Source: Lysinibacillus sp. 2017 (GTDB taxonomy: Bacteria > Bacillota > Bacilli > Bacillales_A > Planococcaceae). Taken from it: DNA of 64,000 bases. Each line of letters opens with the position of its first letter. The first letter of the stretch is position 1. A program made the translations under genes and the position numbers. The stretch is taken from contig NZ_CP029002.1 of NCBI RefSeq assembly GCF_003073375.1, forward strand, positions 730,001 to 794,000, written 5' to 3'. Of the stretch, positions 1 to 11,016 are shown piece after piece. Under the pieces are notes generated by a model. It searched no databases and had not been told where the DNA came from. It was given only the letters and a program-made list of their open reading frames with translations.

Positions 1-1
1 A

Positions 2-1801
2 CGTTTAAAAGGTGTTTTAAAACAGGTGAAAGAATCGGAAGGAAACATTATTTTATTTATCGATGAAATTCATACGATCGTTGGCGCTGGTAAAACAGAA
101 GGCGCGATGGATGCTGGTAATATGTTAAAGCCAATGCTTGCACGTGGTGAGCTCCACTGTATTGGTGCAACAACACTAGACGAATATCGCATGAATATTG
201 AAAAGGACCCAGCATTAGAGCGCAGATTCCAACAAGTACTTGTGCGCGAACCTTCGATTGAAGATACCGTATCGATTTTACGCGGGATTAAAGATCGCTT
301 TGAAGAACATCACCGTGGTGTTCGTATTCATGACCGCGCGATTATCGCTGCTGCACAATTAGCGGATCGTTATATTACCGACCGTTTCTTGCCAGATAAA
401 GCCATCGATTTAATCGATGAAGCGTGTGCAATGATTCGTATTGAAATTGATTCAATGCCTCAAGAGCTTGATCAATTAACACGCCGCTTAACCCAATTAA
501 AAATCGAACAGCAGGCACTAAAAAAAGAAAAAGATGATGCAAGTAAAAAACGTCTTGACCTAATTAGTGAGGAAGTTGAAAAGCTAGAAATTTCCATTAA
601 AACGATGAAAGAGCAATGGGAACTTGAAAAAAGTGGACTTCAAGTTGTTCGTGATAAAAAAGACCAATTGAAAAAATATCAAGCAGAAGCAGAGTATTTG
701 ATTAATACAGGCAGTAACTTTGCTCGAGCAAGTGAGCTTCAATATAGTCAAATTCCAAAGCTTGAAAAAGAAGTAACAGAGCTTGAACAACAACTTAAGG
801 CAACAGAAGGCAATCGTATGTTACGTGAAGAAGTAACGGAGGAAGAAATCGCAAAAATTATTTCTCGGTGGACAGGCATTCCAGTGACGAAGCTTGTAGA
901 AGGGGAACGTGAAAAATTACTTCGTTTAAAAGATACACTTCAAGAACGTGTTGTCGGTCAAGACGATGCAGTCACATATGTAACTGAAGCAGTATGGCGT
1001 GCTCGTTCGGGTATTAAAGATCCGAACAAACCGATTGGAAGCTTTTTATTCTTAGGGCCAACAGGTGTCGGTAAAACAGAATTAGCCAAAGCATTAGCCG
1101 CACAGCTATTCGATTCAGAGGATCATTTCGTTCGTATTGATATGAGTGAATATATGGAGAAACATTCTGTATCACGACTTGTCGGAGCGCCTCCAGGATA
1201 CATTGGCTATGAAGAAGGTGGCCAATTAACAGAAGCCGTTCGTCGTAACCCGTATTCAGTTGTGCTACTAGATGAAATCGAAAAAGCACATCCAGATGTC
1301 GCAAATATTTTATTGCAAGTTTTGGATGACGGTCGTATTACCGATAGCCAAGGTAGAATGGTGAACTTCACGAATACGGTCATCATCTTAACGTCTAACA
1401 TCGGATCGCATTACTTATTGGAAGAAAACGAAGAGTCAGAAGCGTTAGTGCAAGCTGCGCTACGTCAGCACTTCAAGCCAGAGCTACTAAACCGTATGGA
1501 CGATATTATAATGTTCCATGCTTTATCAAATGAACACTTCCATGCTATCGCTTGGAAATATGTCCATCAATTACAAGACCGTGTGGCAGAACAAGAAATT
1601 ACTTTACATGTTTCAGATGAAGTAGTAAATTGGGTTGTTGAAAACGGTGTTGATCCACAGTTTGGGGCACGTCCGTTAAAACGATTTGTACAACGCCATT
1701 TAGAAACGATGGTAGCCCGTGAATTATTAAAAGGGGAAGTAACCGCAGGACAAACCATGTCGATTACATTAGATAATGGTGAATTAAAAATTATGAACTA
1801 A
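2..1801 (+). CDS. clpB: ATP-dependent chaperone ClpB, C-terminal part (5' end outside window)
   Basis: This is the Hsp100 disaggregase that works with DnaK to rescue aggregated proteins in the cytosol. The frame is open from base 2, so the true start lies upstream. The visible part begins in the first AAA+ module at its Walker B ([17 protein letters not shown]). It continues through the coiled-coil M domain (about residues 130-260 of the visible part), which marks ClpB rather than ClpA or ClpX. The second AAA+ module has Walker [13 protein letters not shown] and Walker [15 protein letters not shown]. About 600 of the usual 860 residues are present. The C-terminal D2 small domain looks intact and the gene ends just before a terminator. 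Upstream control (CtsR/HrcA/sigma-B) cannot be seen. Confidence 0.97.
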   Translation, partial: RLKGVLKQVKESEGNIILFIDEIHTIVGAGKTEGAMDAGNMLKPMLARGELHCIGATTLDEYRMNIEKDPALERRFQQVLVREPSIEDTVSILRGIKDRFEEHHRGVRIHDRAIIAAAQLADRYITDRFLPDKAIDLIDEACAMIRIEIDSMPQELDQLTRRLTQLKIEQQALKKEKDDASKKRLDLISEEVEKLEISIKTMKEQWELEKSGLQVVRDKKDQLKKYQAEAEYLINTGSNFARASELQYSQIPKLEKEVTELEQQLKATEGNRMLREEVTEEEIAKIISRWTGIPVTKLVEGEREKLLRLKDTLQERVVGQDDAVTYVTEAVWRARSGIKDPNKPIGSFLFLGPTGVGKTELAKALAAQLFDSEDHFVRIDMSEYMEKHSVSRLVGAPPGYIGYEEGGQLTEAVRRNPYSVVLLDEIEKAHPDVANILLQVLDDGRITDSQGRMVNFTNTVIILTSNIGSHYLLEENEESEALVQAALRQHFKPELLNRMDDIIMFHALSNEHFHAIAWKYVHQLQDRVAEQEITLHVSDEVVNWVVENGVDPQFGARPLKRFVQRHLETMVARELLKGEVTAGQTMSITLDNGELKIMN

Positions 1802-1803
1802 AA

Positions 1804-1846
1804 CAAAAAAACACAACCTATGCATATTGCATGAGTTGTGTTTTTT
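1804..1846. terminator. Terminator between clpB and the yjzD-like gene
   Basis: Arms AACACAAC and GTTGTGTT, with further pairing TATGCA/TGCAT, are flanked by an A-run on the left and a T-run on the right. The hairpin can therefore end both convergent genes. Confidence 0.85.
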
Positions 1847-1850
1847 AATA

Positions 1851-2048
1851 TTAGTGATGTTCAGCTTCTGCGTCTGGAGTTGATTCGTTTGGAATCACTG
1901 CAGCGATGATGATTACTAATACACTGAATACTAATGAAACGATAACGCCATTCGTGAAGTTAAAGTCTACGCCATTAACTGAGCTTACTACGTAGTTTAA
2001 CATAGTTACTAATAGGAATGACCAGAAGAAAGTAATAATATATTGCAT
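1851..2048 (-). CDS. YjzD-like (DUF2929) small membrane protein
   Basis: A 65-residue protein with two predicted membrane helices (roughly residues 4-20 and 34-52) and an acidic, His-ending tail. Length, the FFWSFLL start and position beside fabH fit the DUF2929/YjzD family, whose function is unknown. The frame runs upstream to a GTG at 2057, but that GTG is inside the GAGGTG ribosome binding site. The ATG at 2048, seven bases behind the site, is the better start. It is transcribed convergently with clpB and divergently from fabH. The family call is from memory of sequence pattern and synteny. Confidence 0.65.
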   Translation of the reverse strand: MQYIITFFWSFLLVTMLNYVVSSVNGVDFNFTNGVIVSLVFSVLVIIIAAVIPNESTPDAEAEHH

Positions 2049-2225
2049 CAATTTCACCTCAATTGAACTTATTTATAACGGTAGTATGAAATTACATCTA
2101 CAATATCATAACATAAGCCTTCATAAAAAAAAACAATCTATGAAATTTTTCGCCAAGTTGTCACGAAATTAAATAAAACTTCAATCATTTCGGTTATTGA
2201 CACACGTTGATAAATCAAAAAATAC

Positions 2226-2271
2226 TTGTATTCAGAAAACTTATTATCTATAATTAGTACCAACTACTAAT
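2226..2271 (+). promoter_or_regulatory. Sigma-A promoter overlapped by a FapR-type operator, upstream of fabH
   Basis: A -35 TTGTAT at 2226-2231 and a perfect -10 TATAAT at 2249-2254 are 17 bases apart. Overlapping the -10 and the likely start of transcription is TTAGTA-CCAAC-TACTAA (2254-2270), which matches the known FapR consensus (TTAGTA, five bases, TACTAA). FapR represses fatty-acid genes and is released by malonyl-CoA. A further short palindrome ACTAATAATTAGT follows. Control of fabH-fabF by FapR is inferred from this match. Confidence 0.85.
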
Positions 2272-2320
2272 AATTAGTGTTGATTTACAGGGGATGTTTT
2301 TAAACAAGGGGGTTTTTTAT

Positions 2321-3256
2321 ATGAATGCAGGGATTATCGGAATCGGGAAGTATGTTCCGGAAAAGGTAATGACAAATTTTGATTTCGAGAAAATTTTAGA
2401 TACATCAGATGAATGGATTCGTTCGCGTACAGGAATCGAGCAACGACGCTATGCTGAAGGGGAAGAAACATCTGATTTAGCCTTTAAGGCAGCGCAGAAT
2501 GCACTTGAAAATGCGGGGATTACAGCGGATCAGCTTGGGTTAATCATTGTAGCTACCGTAACGCCGGATCGAGGTTTTCCAAGTGTAGCTTGTCAAATTC
2601 AAGAGCGACTAGGGGCTTCTGGATGTGGCGCAATGGACATTTCAGCAGCCTGTTCGGGTTTTATTTACGGAACTACAATTGCAAAACAGTTTATTGAAAC
2701 AAATAGCTATGACTATATATTAGTAGTAGGTGTAGAAAAGTTAACGAAAATTACGGATTGGGAAGATCGAAATACGGCCGTTTTATTTGGTGATGGCGCT
2801 TGTGCTGCAATCATCAGTAAAGTGTCTGAAGGGCGCGGTATTTTATCGTTTGAGCTTGGGGCAGATGGAACAGGTGGCAAAAACCTCTATTTAAATGATG
2901 AAAGAAAAATTTATATGAATGGCCGTGAAGTATTTAAATTTGCTGTGCGTCAAATGGGAGAATCGGCTATTAACGTACTTGAAAAAGCCGGATTAACGAA
3001 GGATGATGTCGATTACTTAGTACCACATCAAGCGAATATTCGAATTATGGAATCCGCGCGTGAACGCCTCGGCTTACCCGAAGAAAAAATGTCGAAAACG
3101 ATTCAAAATTACGGTAACACTTCAGCTGCTTCTATTGGTATTTCGATTGTCGATGATTTAGCGGCAGGAAAAATCAAAGATGACGATATCATTGTATTAG
3201 TTGGATTTGGTGGCGGTTTAACATGGGGTGCATTAGCAATTAAATGGGGAAAATAG
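2321..3256 (+). CDS. fabH: 3-oxoacyl-ACP synthase III (KAS III)
   Basis: Starts type II fatty-acid synthesis by condensing an acyl-CoA primer with malonyl-ACP. The 311-residue length is standard. The catalytic triad is visible: Cys111 in ISAACSGF, His236 in VPHQANI and Asn266 in NYGNTS. The ATG at 2321 follows AAGGGGG at the right distance and matches the usual MNAGIIG-type N-terminus; an upstream in-frame ATG at 2294 has no such support. It lies 51 bases before fabF, behind a FapR-type operator. Bacillus relatives use branched-chain primers; substrate choice cannot be read here. Confidence 0.96.
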   Translation: MNAGIIGIGKYVPEKVMTNFDFEKILDTSDEWIRSRTGIEQRRYAEGEETSDLAFKAAQNALENAGITADQLGLIIVATVTPDRGFPSVACQIQERLGASGCGAMDISAACSGFIYGTTIAKQFIETNSYDYILVVGVEKLTKITDWEDRNTAVLFGDGACAAIISKVSEGRGILSFELGADGTGGKNLYLNDERKIYMNGREVFKFAVRQMGESAINVLEKAGLTKDDVDYLVPHQANIRIMESARERLGLPEEKMSKTIQNYGNTSAASIGISIVDDLAAGKIKDDDIIVLVGFGGGLTWGALAIKWGK

Positions 3257-3307
3257 GAACACTATTTATTGCGGGAGAAATTGATTGAAGCAAAGGGAGA
3301 ATGAAAC

Positions 3308-4549
3308 ATGGAAAAAAGAAGAGTAGTAGTAACAGGTATTGGCGCAGTTTCACCAATTGGGAATACTGCAGAACTGTCTTGGAAAAATGTTGTTGCTGGT
3401 AAATCAGGAATTGGTCCGTTAACACGTGTTGATACAAGTAAATTTCCAGTATCGGTAGCGGCTGAAATAAACGATTTTAATATAGAAGATTATATTGAGA
3501 AAAAGGAAGCACGTAAAATGGACCGCTTTACCCATTATGCGCTGGCTGCTTCAATGATGGCCGCGAAGGATGCCGACCTTACGATTACCGAAGAAATGGC
3601 ACCGCGCGTAGGGGTATGGATTGGTTCGGGAATTGGCGGAATGGAAACACATGAACAACAATTTCTAACATTCCAAGAGCGCGGGGTTCGTCGTGTTAGC
3701 CCATTCTTTGTACCGATGATGATTCCAGATATGGCAGCAGGGCAAGTATCGATTTATTTAGGGGCAAAAGGCGTGAACTCTTGCTCGGTTACAGCTTGTG
3801 CATCAGGTACGAACTCGATTGGGGATGCGTTTAAAGTGATTGAGCGCGGCGATGCAGATGTGATGATAACAGGGGGAGCAGAAGCACCGATTGTGACAAT
3901 GGCTGTTGCTGGATTTTGTTCGAATACGGCACTATCATTAAATCCTGATAGGAATACCGCTTCTCGTCCGTTTGATAAAAATCGCGACGGTTTTGTTATT
4001 GGGGAAGGCGCTGGTATTTTAATATTAGAAGACTTAGAGCATGCAAAGTCGCGCGGGGCAAAAATTTATGGTGAAGTTGTTGGATATGGTTCAACAGGGG
4101 ATGCTCACCATATTACTGCGCCGGCTCCAAACGGTGAAGGGGCAGCGCGTGCCATGTCAATGGCGTTAAATGATGCAGGTGTCGTACCAGAGCAAGTTGG
4201 TTATATTAATGCGCACGGTACAAGTACACCATACAATGATTTATTTGAAACACAAGCAGTTAAAACTGTGTTTGGTGACCATGCTTATAAACTAGCGATG
4301 AGCTCAACGAAAAGTGTGACGGGGCATTTATTAGGAGCGGCTGGTGGTGTTGAAGCCATCTTTACGGTGCTTGCATTAAAAGAAGGAATTTTACCCCCAA
4401 CAATGAATTTACATGATCCAGACCCAGAATGTGATTTAGATTATGTACCAAATGAAGCACGTAAAGCGGATATTGACTATGCGCTAAGTAATTCACTAGG
4501 CTTTGGCGGGCATAACGCATGTTTATTATTTAAAAAATATACTGATTAA
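3308..4549 (+). CDS. fabF: 3-oxoacyl-ACP synthase II (KAS II)
   Basis: Elongating condensing enzyme of type II fatty-acid synthesis, using acyl-ACP and malonyl-ACP. It has 413 residues, the standard length. Catalytic residues are Cys164 in VTACASGT, His303 in NAHGTSTP and His340 in SVTGHLLG. The start is the ATG behind AAGGGAGA. It is co-transcribed with fabH and the pair ends at a terminator, so both should follow the FapR-type operator. Confidence 0.96.
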   Translation: MEKRRVVVTGIGAVSPIGNTAELSWKNVVAGKSGIGPLTRVDTSKFPVSVAAEINDFNIEDYIEKKEARKMDRFTHYALAASMMAAKDADLTITEEMAPRVGVWIGSGIGGMETHEQQFLTFQERGVRRVSPFFVPMMIPDMAAGQVSIYLGAKGVNSCSVTACASGTNSIGDAFKVIERGDADVMITGGAEAPIVTMAVAGFCSNTALSLNPDRNTASRPFDKNRDGFVIGEGAGILILEDLEHAKSRGAKIYGEVVGYGSTGDAHHITAPAPNGEGAARAMSMALNDAGVVPEQVGYINAHGTSTPYNDLFETQAVKTVFGDHAYKLAMSSTKSVTGHLLGAAGGVEAIFTVLALKEGILPPTMNLHDPDPECDLDYVPNEARKADIDYALSNSLGFGGHNACLLFKKYTD

Positions 4550-4563
4550 TTTATAGAAATACA

Positions 4564-4601
4564 AAAAACCAACGCGTTACGCATGTAGCACGTTGGTTTT
4601 T
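4564..4601 (+). terminator. fabHF terminator
   Basis: AAAACCAACG pairs with CGTTGGTTTT around a short loop, followed by T residues. Confidence 0.85.
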
Positions 4602-4629
4602 CGTATAGATGTACAAAGGGGGCCATTTG

Positions 4630-6105
<1,476 letters not shown>

Positions 6106-6111
6106 AAAGTG

Positions 6112-6141
6112 ATTATAACGCACTTTGTAAAATAAAAGCAA
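6112..6141 (-). promoter_or_regulatory. Sigma-A promoter of the T-box-trpS transcript
   Basis: On the minus strand TTGCTT (complement 6136-6141) and TATAAT (complement 6112-6117) are 18 bases apart, directly upstream of the T-box leader. Confidence 0.7.
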
Positions 6142-6408
6142 TTGTTTCACCAAAAAATATTTTTAATTGTATAAAGTGAAGGGAAAATAGAAAGACTAAG
6201 CTTAATAATTGTAAATTCACGAATAATTAGCATTTTTCTTATTACTATTTTCTCAATTGGTGCTATTAATTGAGAACTAAAATTAGTTTTTATGGAAGTT
6301 TATAACTAAAAAATTCTGGGTAAATCTACTGTGTGATTCACTTTAGAATAAATAAGCTTATTCGAGAATATTTATGACCAAAAAATCTCTTCTTCTATGA
6401 CCTTTTTG

Positions 6409-6448
6409 TTGACAATGTGTATTCAAATATGAAATTTTCTTGTATAAT
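6409..6448 (+). promoter_or_regulatory. Candidate promoter region of spx
   Basis: A perfect TATAAT at 6443-6448 is preceded by a perfect TTGACA at 6409-6414, but 28 bases apart, too far for one sigma-A promoter. Either the -10 works with a weaker -35 near 6420 or a regulator bridges the gap. In B. subtilis spx has several promoters under repressor control, so a complex arrangement would not be surprising. Confidence 0.4.
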
Positions 6449-6617
6449 AAGAAGAGAATCTTAAATTAAATTAATTCTAAATTAAGGATTTTGATGTATA
6501 AATTCACTTCATTTTAATGAATGATTTTTACTTAATTGAATGAAGATATAGTGTCCAGGTGAGTCTAGAACTGGAGACACATAGTAGTTGAAATGAATAA
6601 GAGAGGAAGTGACACAA

Positions 6618-7016
6618 ATGTTAGTAACATTATTTACTTCACCAAGTTGTACTTCATGTCGAAAAGCAAAAGCATGGTTAGAGGAACATGATATTCCATA
6701 TACAGAGCGCAATATTTTTTCTGAACCTCTTACAATTAGTGAGATTAAAGAAATTTTACGTATGACAGAAGATGGAACAGATGAGATTATCTCCACTCGC
6801 TCAAAAATCTTCCAAAAATTAAATGTCGATGTTGAGACATTACCTTTACAACGTTTGTACGAGCTTATCCAAGAGCACCCAGGCTTATTACGCCGCCCAA
6901 TTATTTTGGATGAAAAACGTTTACAAGTAGGCTATAACGAAGATGAGATTCGCCGATTCCTACCTCGTAAAGTTCGCGCATATCAATTACAAGAAGCACA
7001 ACGTATGGTTAACTAA
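6618..7016 (+). CDS. spx: Transcriptional regulator Spx
   Basis: An ArsC-fold regulator that binds the RNA polymerase alpha C-terminal domain and redirects transcription under disulfide stress. Its level is set by ClpXP proteolysis through the adaptor SpxH, which is also encoded here (19198-20040). The redox switch CTSC is at residues 11-14, and the conserved stretches [23 protein letters not shown] and GLLRRPII fit closely. It has 132 residues. The ATG at 6618 was chosen over a GTG at 6609 because GAGGAAG precedes it at suitable distance. It ends at its own terminator. Confidence 0.96.
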   Translation: MLVTLFTSPSCTSCRKAKAWLEEHDIPYTERNIFSEPLTISEIKEILRMTEDGTDEIISTRSKIFQKLNVDVETLPLQRLYELIQEHPGLLRRPIILDEKRLQVGYNEDEIRRFLPRKVRAYQLQEAQRMVN

Positions 7017-7032
7017 ATATATAAGTAAGTAT

Positions 7033-7074
7033 GATGTTACGGATGCAGATTTGCGATTGTAACATCTTTTTTTT
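7033..7074 (+). terminator. spx terminator
   Basis: GATGTTAC pairs with GTAACATC around an 18-base loop and is followed by a run of T. Confidence 0.85.
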
Positions 7075-7113
7075 ATGGTTTTATATTATTTGTAATCCTT
7101 TCGATATATTGGG

Positions 7114-8607
7114 TTGAAGGGATTGTCAGAGCTAGTCATCTTTTAATAGAGATGTTATGAAAGTGTATTGTGTATTGGCAGGCTGGGCGCCCAGAGTCGC
7201 AAAGATATGTTGCACATATCTGTACGACTCTTCTTTGCGTCTTGCGCTAGGCCTGCCAAATCAAAGTGTAATCCATTATGCCTTTACAAGTATTCGGGGG
7301 CGGCGGCGCTGTTGACGAGCAAAGGCGCCGTTTACTTTTATAGCGAGTCCGTTGAATTTTGTGAGTTGAAGGGATTGTCAAAGCTAGTCATCTTCTAATA
7401 GAGATGTTATGAAAGTGTATTGGGTTTTGGCAGGCAACCGCATATCAGCAGCAGGGTCACGTGGTACGTGTCCCTACTACTGATACTGTTGCGGTATGCT
7501 AGGCCTGCCAAATCATAGGCTAATCCATTCTACTTTTGCATGTGTTCAGGGGCGGCGCTGTTGACGAGCAAAGGCGCCGTTTACTTTTAAAGCGAGTCCG
7601 TTGAATTTTATGGGTTGAAGGGATTGTCAGAGCTAGTCATCTTCTAATAGAGATGTAATTAAAGTGTATCGGGTTTTGGCAGGCTGGGCGCCCAGAGTCG
7701 CAAAGATATGTTGCACATATCTGTACGACTCTTCTTTGCGTCTTGTGCTAGGCCTGCCAAATCAAAGTGTAATCCATTATGCCTTTGCATGTATTCAGGA
7801 GCGGCGCTGTTGACGAGCAAAGGCGCCGTTTACTTTTAAAGCGAGTCCGTTGAATTTTGTGGGTTGAAGGGATTGTCAGAGCTAGTCATCTTCTAATAGA
7901 GATGTTATGAAAGTGTATTGGGTTTTGGCAGGCAACCGCATATCAGCAGCAGGGTCACGTGGTACGTGTCCCTACTACTGATACTGTTGCGGTATGCTAG
8001 GCCTGCCAAATCGAAGGCTAATCCATTCTACTTTTGCATGTATTCAGGGGCGGCGCTGTTGACGAGCAAAGGCGCCGTTTACTTTTAAAGCGAGTCCGTT
8101 GAATTTGGTAGGTTGAAGGGATTGTCAGAGCTAGTCATCTTCTAATAGAGATGTTATGAAAGTGTATTGGGTTTTGGCAGGCAACCGCATATCAGCAGCA
8201 GGGTCACGTGGTACGTGTCCCTACTACTGATACTGTTGCGGTATGCTAGGCCTGCCAAATCATAGGCTAATCCATTCTACTTTTGCATGTATTCAGGGGC
8301 GGCGCTGTTGACGAGCAAAGGCGCCGTTTACTTTTAAAGTGAGTCCGTCGAATTTTGTGAGTTGAAGGGATTGTCAGAGCTAGTCATCTTCTAATAGAGA
8401 TGCTTTGAAAGTGTATCGTTTTTTGGCAGGCGACCGCATATCAGCAGCAGGGTCACGTGGTACGTGTCCCTACTACTGATACTGTTGCGGTATGCTAGGC
8501 CAGCAAAATCATAGGCTAATCCATTCTACTTTTGCATGTATTCGGGGGCGGCGCTGTTGACGAGCAAAGGCGCCGTTTACTTTTATAGCGAGTCCGTTGA
8601 ATTAAGT
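7114..8607 (+). repeat. Repeat array A, six forward units of about 249 bp
   Basis: Six head-to-tail units begin at 7114, 7366, 7615, 7864, 8113 and 8362 (TTGAAGGGATTGTCAGAG). Each has a conserved leader of about 60 bases, then TTGGCAGGC, a nested-hairpin insert, GCCTGCCAA, about 45 conserved bases, and a second hairpin GGCGCTG...AAAGGCGCC. Two insert types alternate between identical flanks. Type I (units 1 and 3) contains AAGATATGTTGCACATATCT inside GAGTCG/CGACTC. Type II (units 2, 4, 5 and 6) contains CCGCATATCAG...CACGTGGTACGTG. In unit 6 the right arm is altered to GGCCAGCAA. No gene or CRISPR-like spacer is present. Confidence 0.9.
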
Positions 8608-8791
8608 GTGAAAGGGACTGTCACAGATTCTCTTTTTGTAAAGGGATGAATATATGGATAGATAAGGTTCAATAGTTGTCAAAGCCTTATATTCTATAAT
8701 GGCAGGATTGCCTTTTCTACTAAAACTCTACATAAATGAGTTCACAGTATTTAGATGATAAATAAATACATTGTGATTTTACCTATTTTAT
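8608..8791. other. Central spacer of array A
   Basis: This stretch separates forward from reverse units. It begins with a degenerate unit start (GTGAAAGGGACTGTCACAG). It is closely matched by 44594-44754 in array C, sharing TGTAAAGGGATGAATATATG, GTTCAATAGTTGTCAA and TGAGTTCACAGTATTTAGAT. No open frame or RNA gene is recognisable. Confidence 0.7.
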
Positions 8792-9890
8792 AAAAAGATT
8801 CGCCTAATAAAAAGACTGGCGCCTACCACTGTAAGCGCCAGCACGTGAATACAAGTAAAGGGAAAATGGATACACCTTGAATGGGCGGGCCTTACACACA
8901 GCACAAAGAACATTCGCAGAGACTCTTGCAAAGAGGCTTTGTGAATGTGTGCTGCGCCAGCCCAAACGAAACACCCGAATCACCCCTATAACAAAGGATG
9001 AATTCACTATGATAAACCCTACTGTATAAAAAGATTCACCCAATAAAAAGACTGGCGCCTACCACAGTAAGCGCCAGCACGAGAATGCAAGCAAAAGGAA
9101 AATGGATGCACCCTCTATTGGCAGGTCTTTTAAACTCCTTCTATATAGTCTATTAAATTGTGACTGTCGCTTCGCTTTCGTCACAAAGATAATGTCACAA
9201 CAAACGGATTGTGACATTATCTTGACTGTGCGGCTTGCGTGCGAAGAACCTGCCAAATGACTATGCTTGAATAACCACTTTAATAAAAGGCAGATCCACT
9301 TAAACTTTCTCTACTGTATAAAAGATTCGCCTAATAAAAAGACTGGCGCCTACCACTGTAAGCGCCAGCACGTGAATACAAGTAAAGGGAAAATGGATAC
9401 ACCTTGAATGGGCGGGCCTTACACACAGCACAAAGAACATTCGCAGAGACTCTTGCAAAGAGGCTTTGTGAATGTGTGCTGCGCCAGCCCAAACGAAACA
9501 CCCGAATCACCCCTATAACAAAGGATGAATTCACTATGATAAACCCTACTGTATAAAAAGATTCACCCAATAAAAAGACTGGCGCCTACCACAGTAAGCG
9601 CCAGCACGTGAATACAAGCAAAAGGAAAATGGATACACCAAGTATTGGCGGGTCTTTTAAACTCCTTCTATATAGTCTATTAAATTGTGACTGTCGCTTC
9701 GCTTTCGTCACAAAGATAATGTCACAACAAACGGATTGTGACATTATCTTGACTGTGCGGCTTGCGTGCGAAGAACCCGCCAAATGACTACACCTGAATA
9801 ACCTTTTCATTAGAAGACCGAAAGAGGCTTTGTGAATGTGTGCTGCGCCCGCCCAATTGGTACACCCGAATGACCACTTTATTTGAAGAA
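8792..9890 (-). repeat. Repeat array A, reverse units including a 527-bp tandem duplication
   Basis: Four complete inverted units (about 8792, 9026, 9319 and 9553) plus a partial fifth (about 9820-9890). Read on the minus strand they share the order and flanks of the forward units (GTGTATCCATT, TGTATTCACG, then TGGCGC...GGCGCCA). Units 1+2 and 3+4 form a 527-bp tandem duplication: features at 8804, 9059, 9120 and 9248 recur exactly 527 bases later. Inserts are of two kinds. One nests TTCGCAGAGACTCTTGCAAAGAG; see also the one with the perfect palindrome AAGATAATGTCACAA/TTGTGACATTATCTT. Confidence 0.88.
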
Positions 9891-9969
9891 TTAAACACTA
9901 TGCCTACAGCTCTCTTTGTTTATGTGTGAAAGTACCATTTTTCATAAATGATGAAAGGGCAATTGCCAC

Positions 9970-9998
9970 TTGATTTCGTTAATAAGGCGCAATACAAT
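9970..9998 (+). promoter_or_regulatory. Candidate sigma-A promoter upstream of mecA
   Basis: TTGATT (9970-9975) and TACAAT (9993-9998) are 17 bases apart, about 220 bases before the mecA start. Confidence 0.5.
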
Positions 9999-10079
9999 TT
10001 CAAGTATTCAAATAATTTTATTTCTACAATGTTTTTCCTTTTCATTTTAATGCAATCCATCATACAATAGAGTTATAGA

Positions 10080-10104
10080 TACGTTTCTAGAATTTCGAAA
10101 CGTA
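10080..10104. promoter_or_regulatory. Inverted repeat upstream of mecA
   Basis: Perfect 8-base arms TACGTTTC and GAAACGTA are separated by nine bases, between the candidate promoter and mecA. It could be an operator or a leader hairpin; no known regulator site is matched. Confidence 0.45.
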
Positions 10105-10216
10105 CTTAGTTCAGATGTTATAGAGCAACATGAAGTGAAGCATACTTTAAGTGAAATACTATTTTTTTAAAATAGCACGTAGCTCTATGAATGACTGTGA
10201 AGGGAGTTGAGGTCAA

Positions 10217-10864
10217 ATGGACATCGAACGCATTAATGAAAATACGTTAAAACTTTTTATAACGTATAGTGATATCGAAGACCGCGGTTATAGTCGTGAA
10301 GAGATTTGGTACAATCGCGCTAAAGGTGAAGAGCTTTTCTGGGATGTCATTGGTGATGTGAATACAGACGATTATTTCGATTTAGATGGTCCGATTTGGA
10401 TTCATATCAATGCATCAGAAGTTGGCTTAGAGGTCGTTGTCACACGTGCATCTGTCAATAATGATTCCGAAACTTCATCTATGGTAGGCGCTTTCGAAGA
10501 CGACTTCCATATAGCAGACCAATTAAACGAAATGGAAGAGTCGATTTTTAACTCGCTCGGCAAAGCAATAAAAGAAGATGAGCCAATTGAAAATGCGCGA
10601 TTCCGCTTTAAAGATATTGATGATTTAGTTCCATTAGCAACACGTGCAGTACAATTAGATGTAAAATCGACACTTTATAAATGGGAAGATGACTACTATT
10701 TATTCGTTGATTTAAAAGAGATGGACTTAAATGAAGCCAAAAATGTGATCGCATTATGCAGTGAATATTTACCGGCTTCAAAAGTGACACTTCATCGTTT
10801 AGAAGAATATGCACAAGTCATTATTGCTGAAAATTGCTTTGAAACTATTGTTAATTATTTTTAA
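10217..10864 (+). CDS. mecA: Adaptor protein MecA
   Basis: Adaptor that delivers ComK, and in some species ComS or Spx, to ClpC/ClpP and helps assemble the ClpC hexamer. The 215 residues show the MecA N-terminal target-binding domain (MDIERINENTLKLFITYSDIE), an acidic linker (about 85-115) and a C-terminal ClpC-binding domain ending FETIVNYF. The start is the ATG behind GGGAGTTGAGG. Its B. subtilis neighbours coiA and pepF follow. The yjbE slot between spx and mecA is here filled by repeat array A. Confidence 0.95.
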   Translation: MDIERINENTLKLFITYSDIEDRGYSREEIWYNRAKGEELFWDVIGDVNTDDYFDLDGPIWIHINASEVGLEVVVTRASVNNDSETSSMVGAFEDDFHIADQLNEMEESIFNSLGKAIKEDEPIENARFRFKDIDDLVPLATRAVQLDVKSTLYKWEDDYYLFVDLKEMDLNEAKNVIALCSEYLPASKVTLHRLEEYAQVIIAENCFETIVNYF

Positions 10865-10868
10865 ATGA

Positions 10869-10902
10869 TGAAAAGGCTGTCCGAAATGGGCAGTCTTTTT
10901 TT
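10869..10902 (+). terminator. mecA terminator
   Basis: AAAAGGCTGTCC pairs imperfectly with GGGCAGTCTTTT across a GAAAT loop, followed by T residues. Confidence 0.75.
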
Positions 10903-11016
10903 CTGCAAAAAGTTCAAGTTATTCTGTCGTCAAAAAGAAAGTTTCGCAGTAGTTATTTTACGTAAGTTGAAAGCGATTGGCATTGTCGTTACCATAAAGT
11001 AAAAAGGGGGATGACG

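Noticed and set aside
7168-7398. 76-codon plus-strand open frame in array A
   Set aside because: It spans palindromic repeat parts without a binding site or recognisable protein pattern.
8804-9570. Two identical 79-codon minus-strand open frames in array A
   Set aside because: They lie in hairpin repeats, have no ribosome binding site, and are identical only because of the 527-bp duplication.
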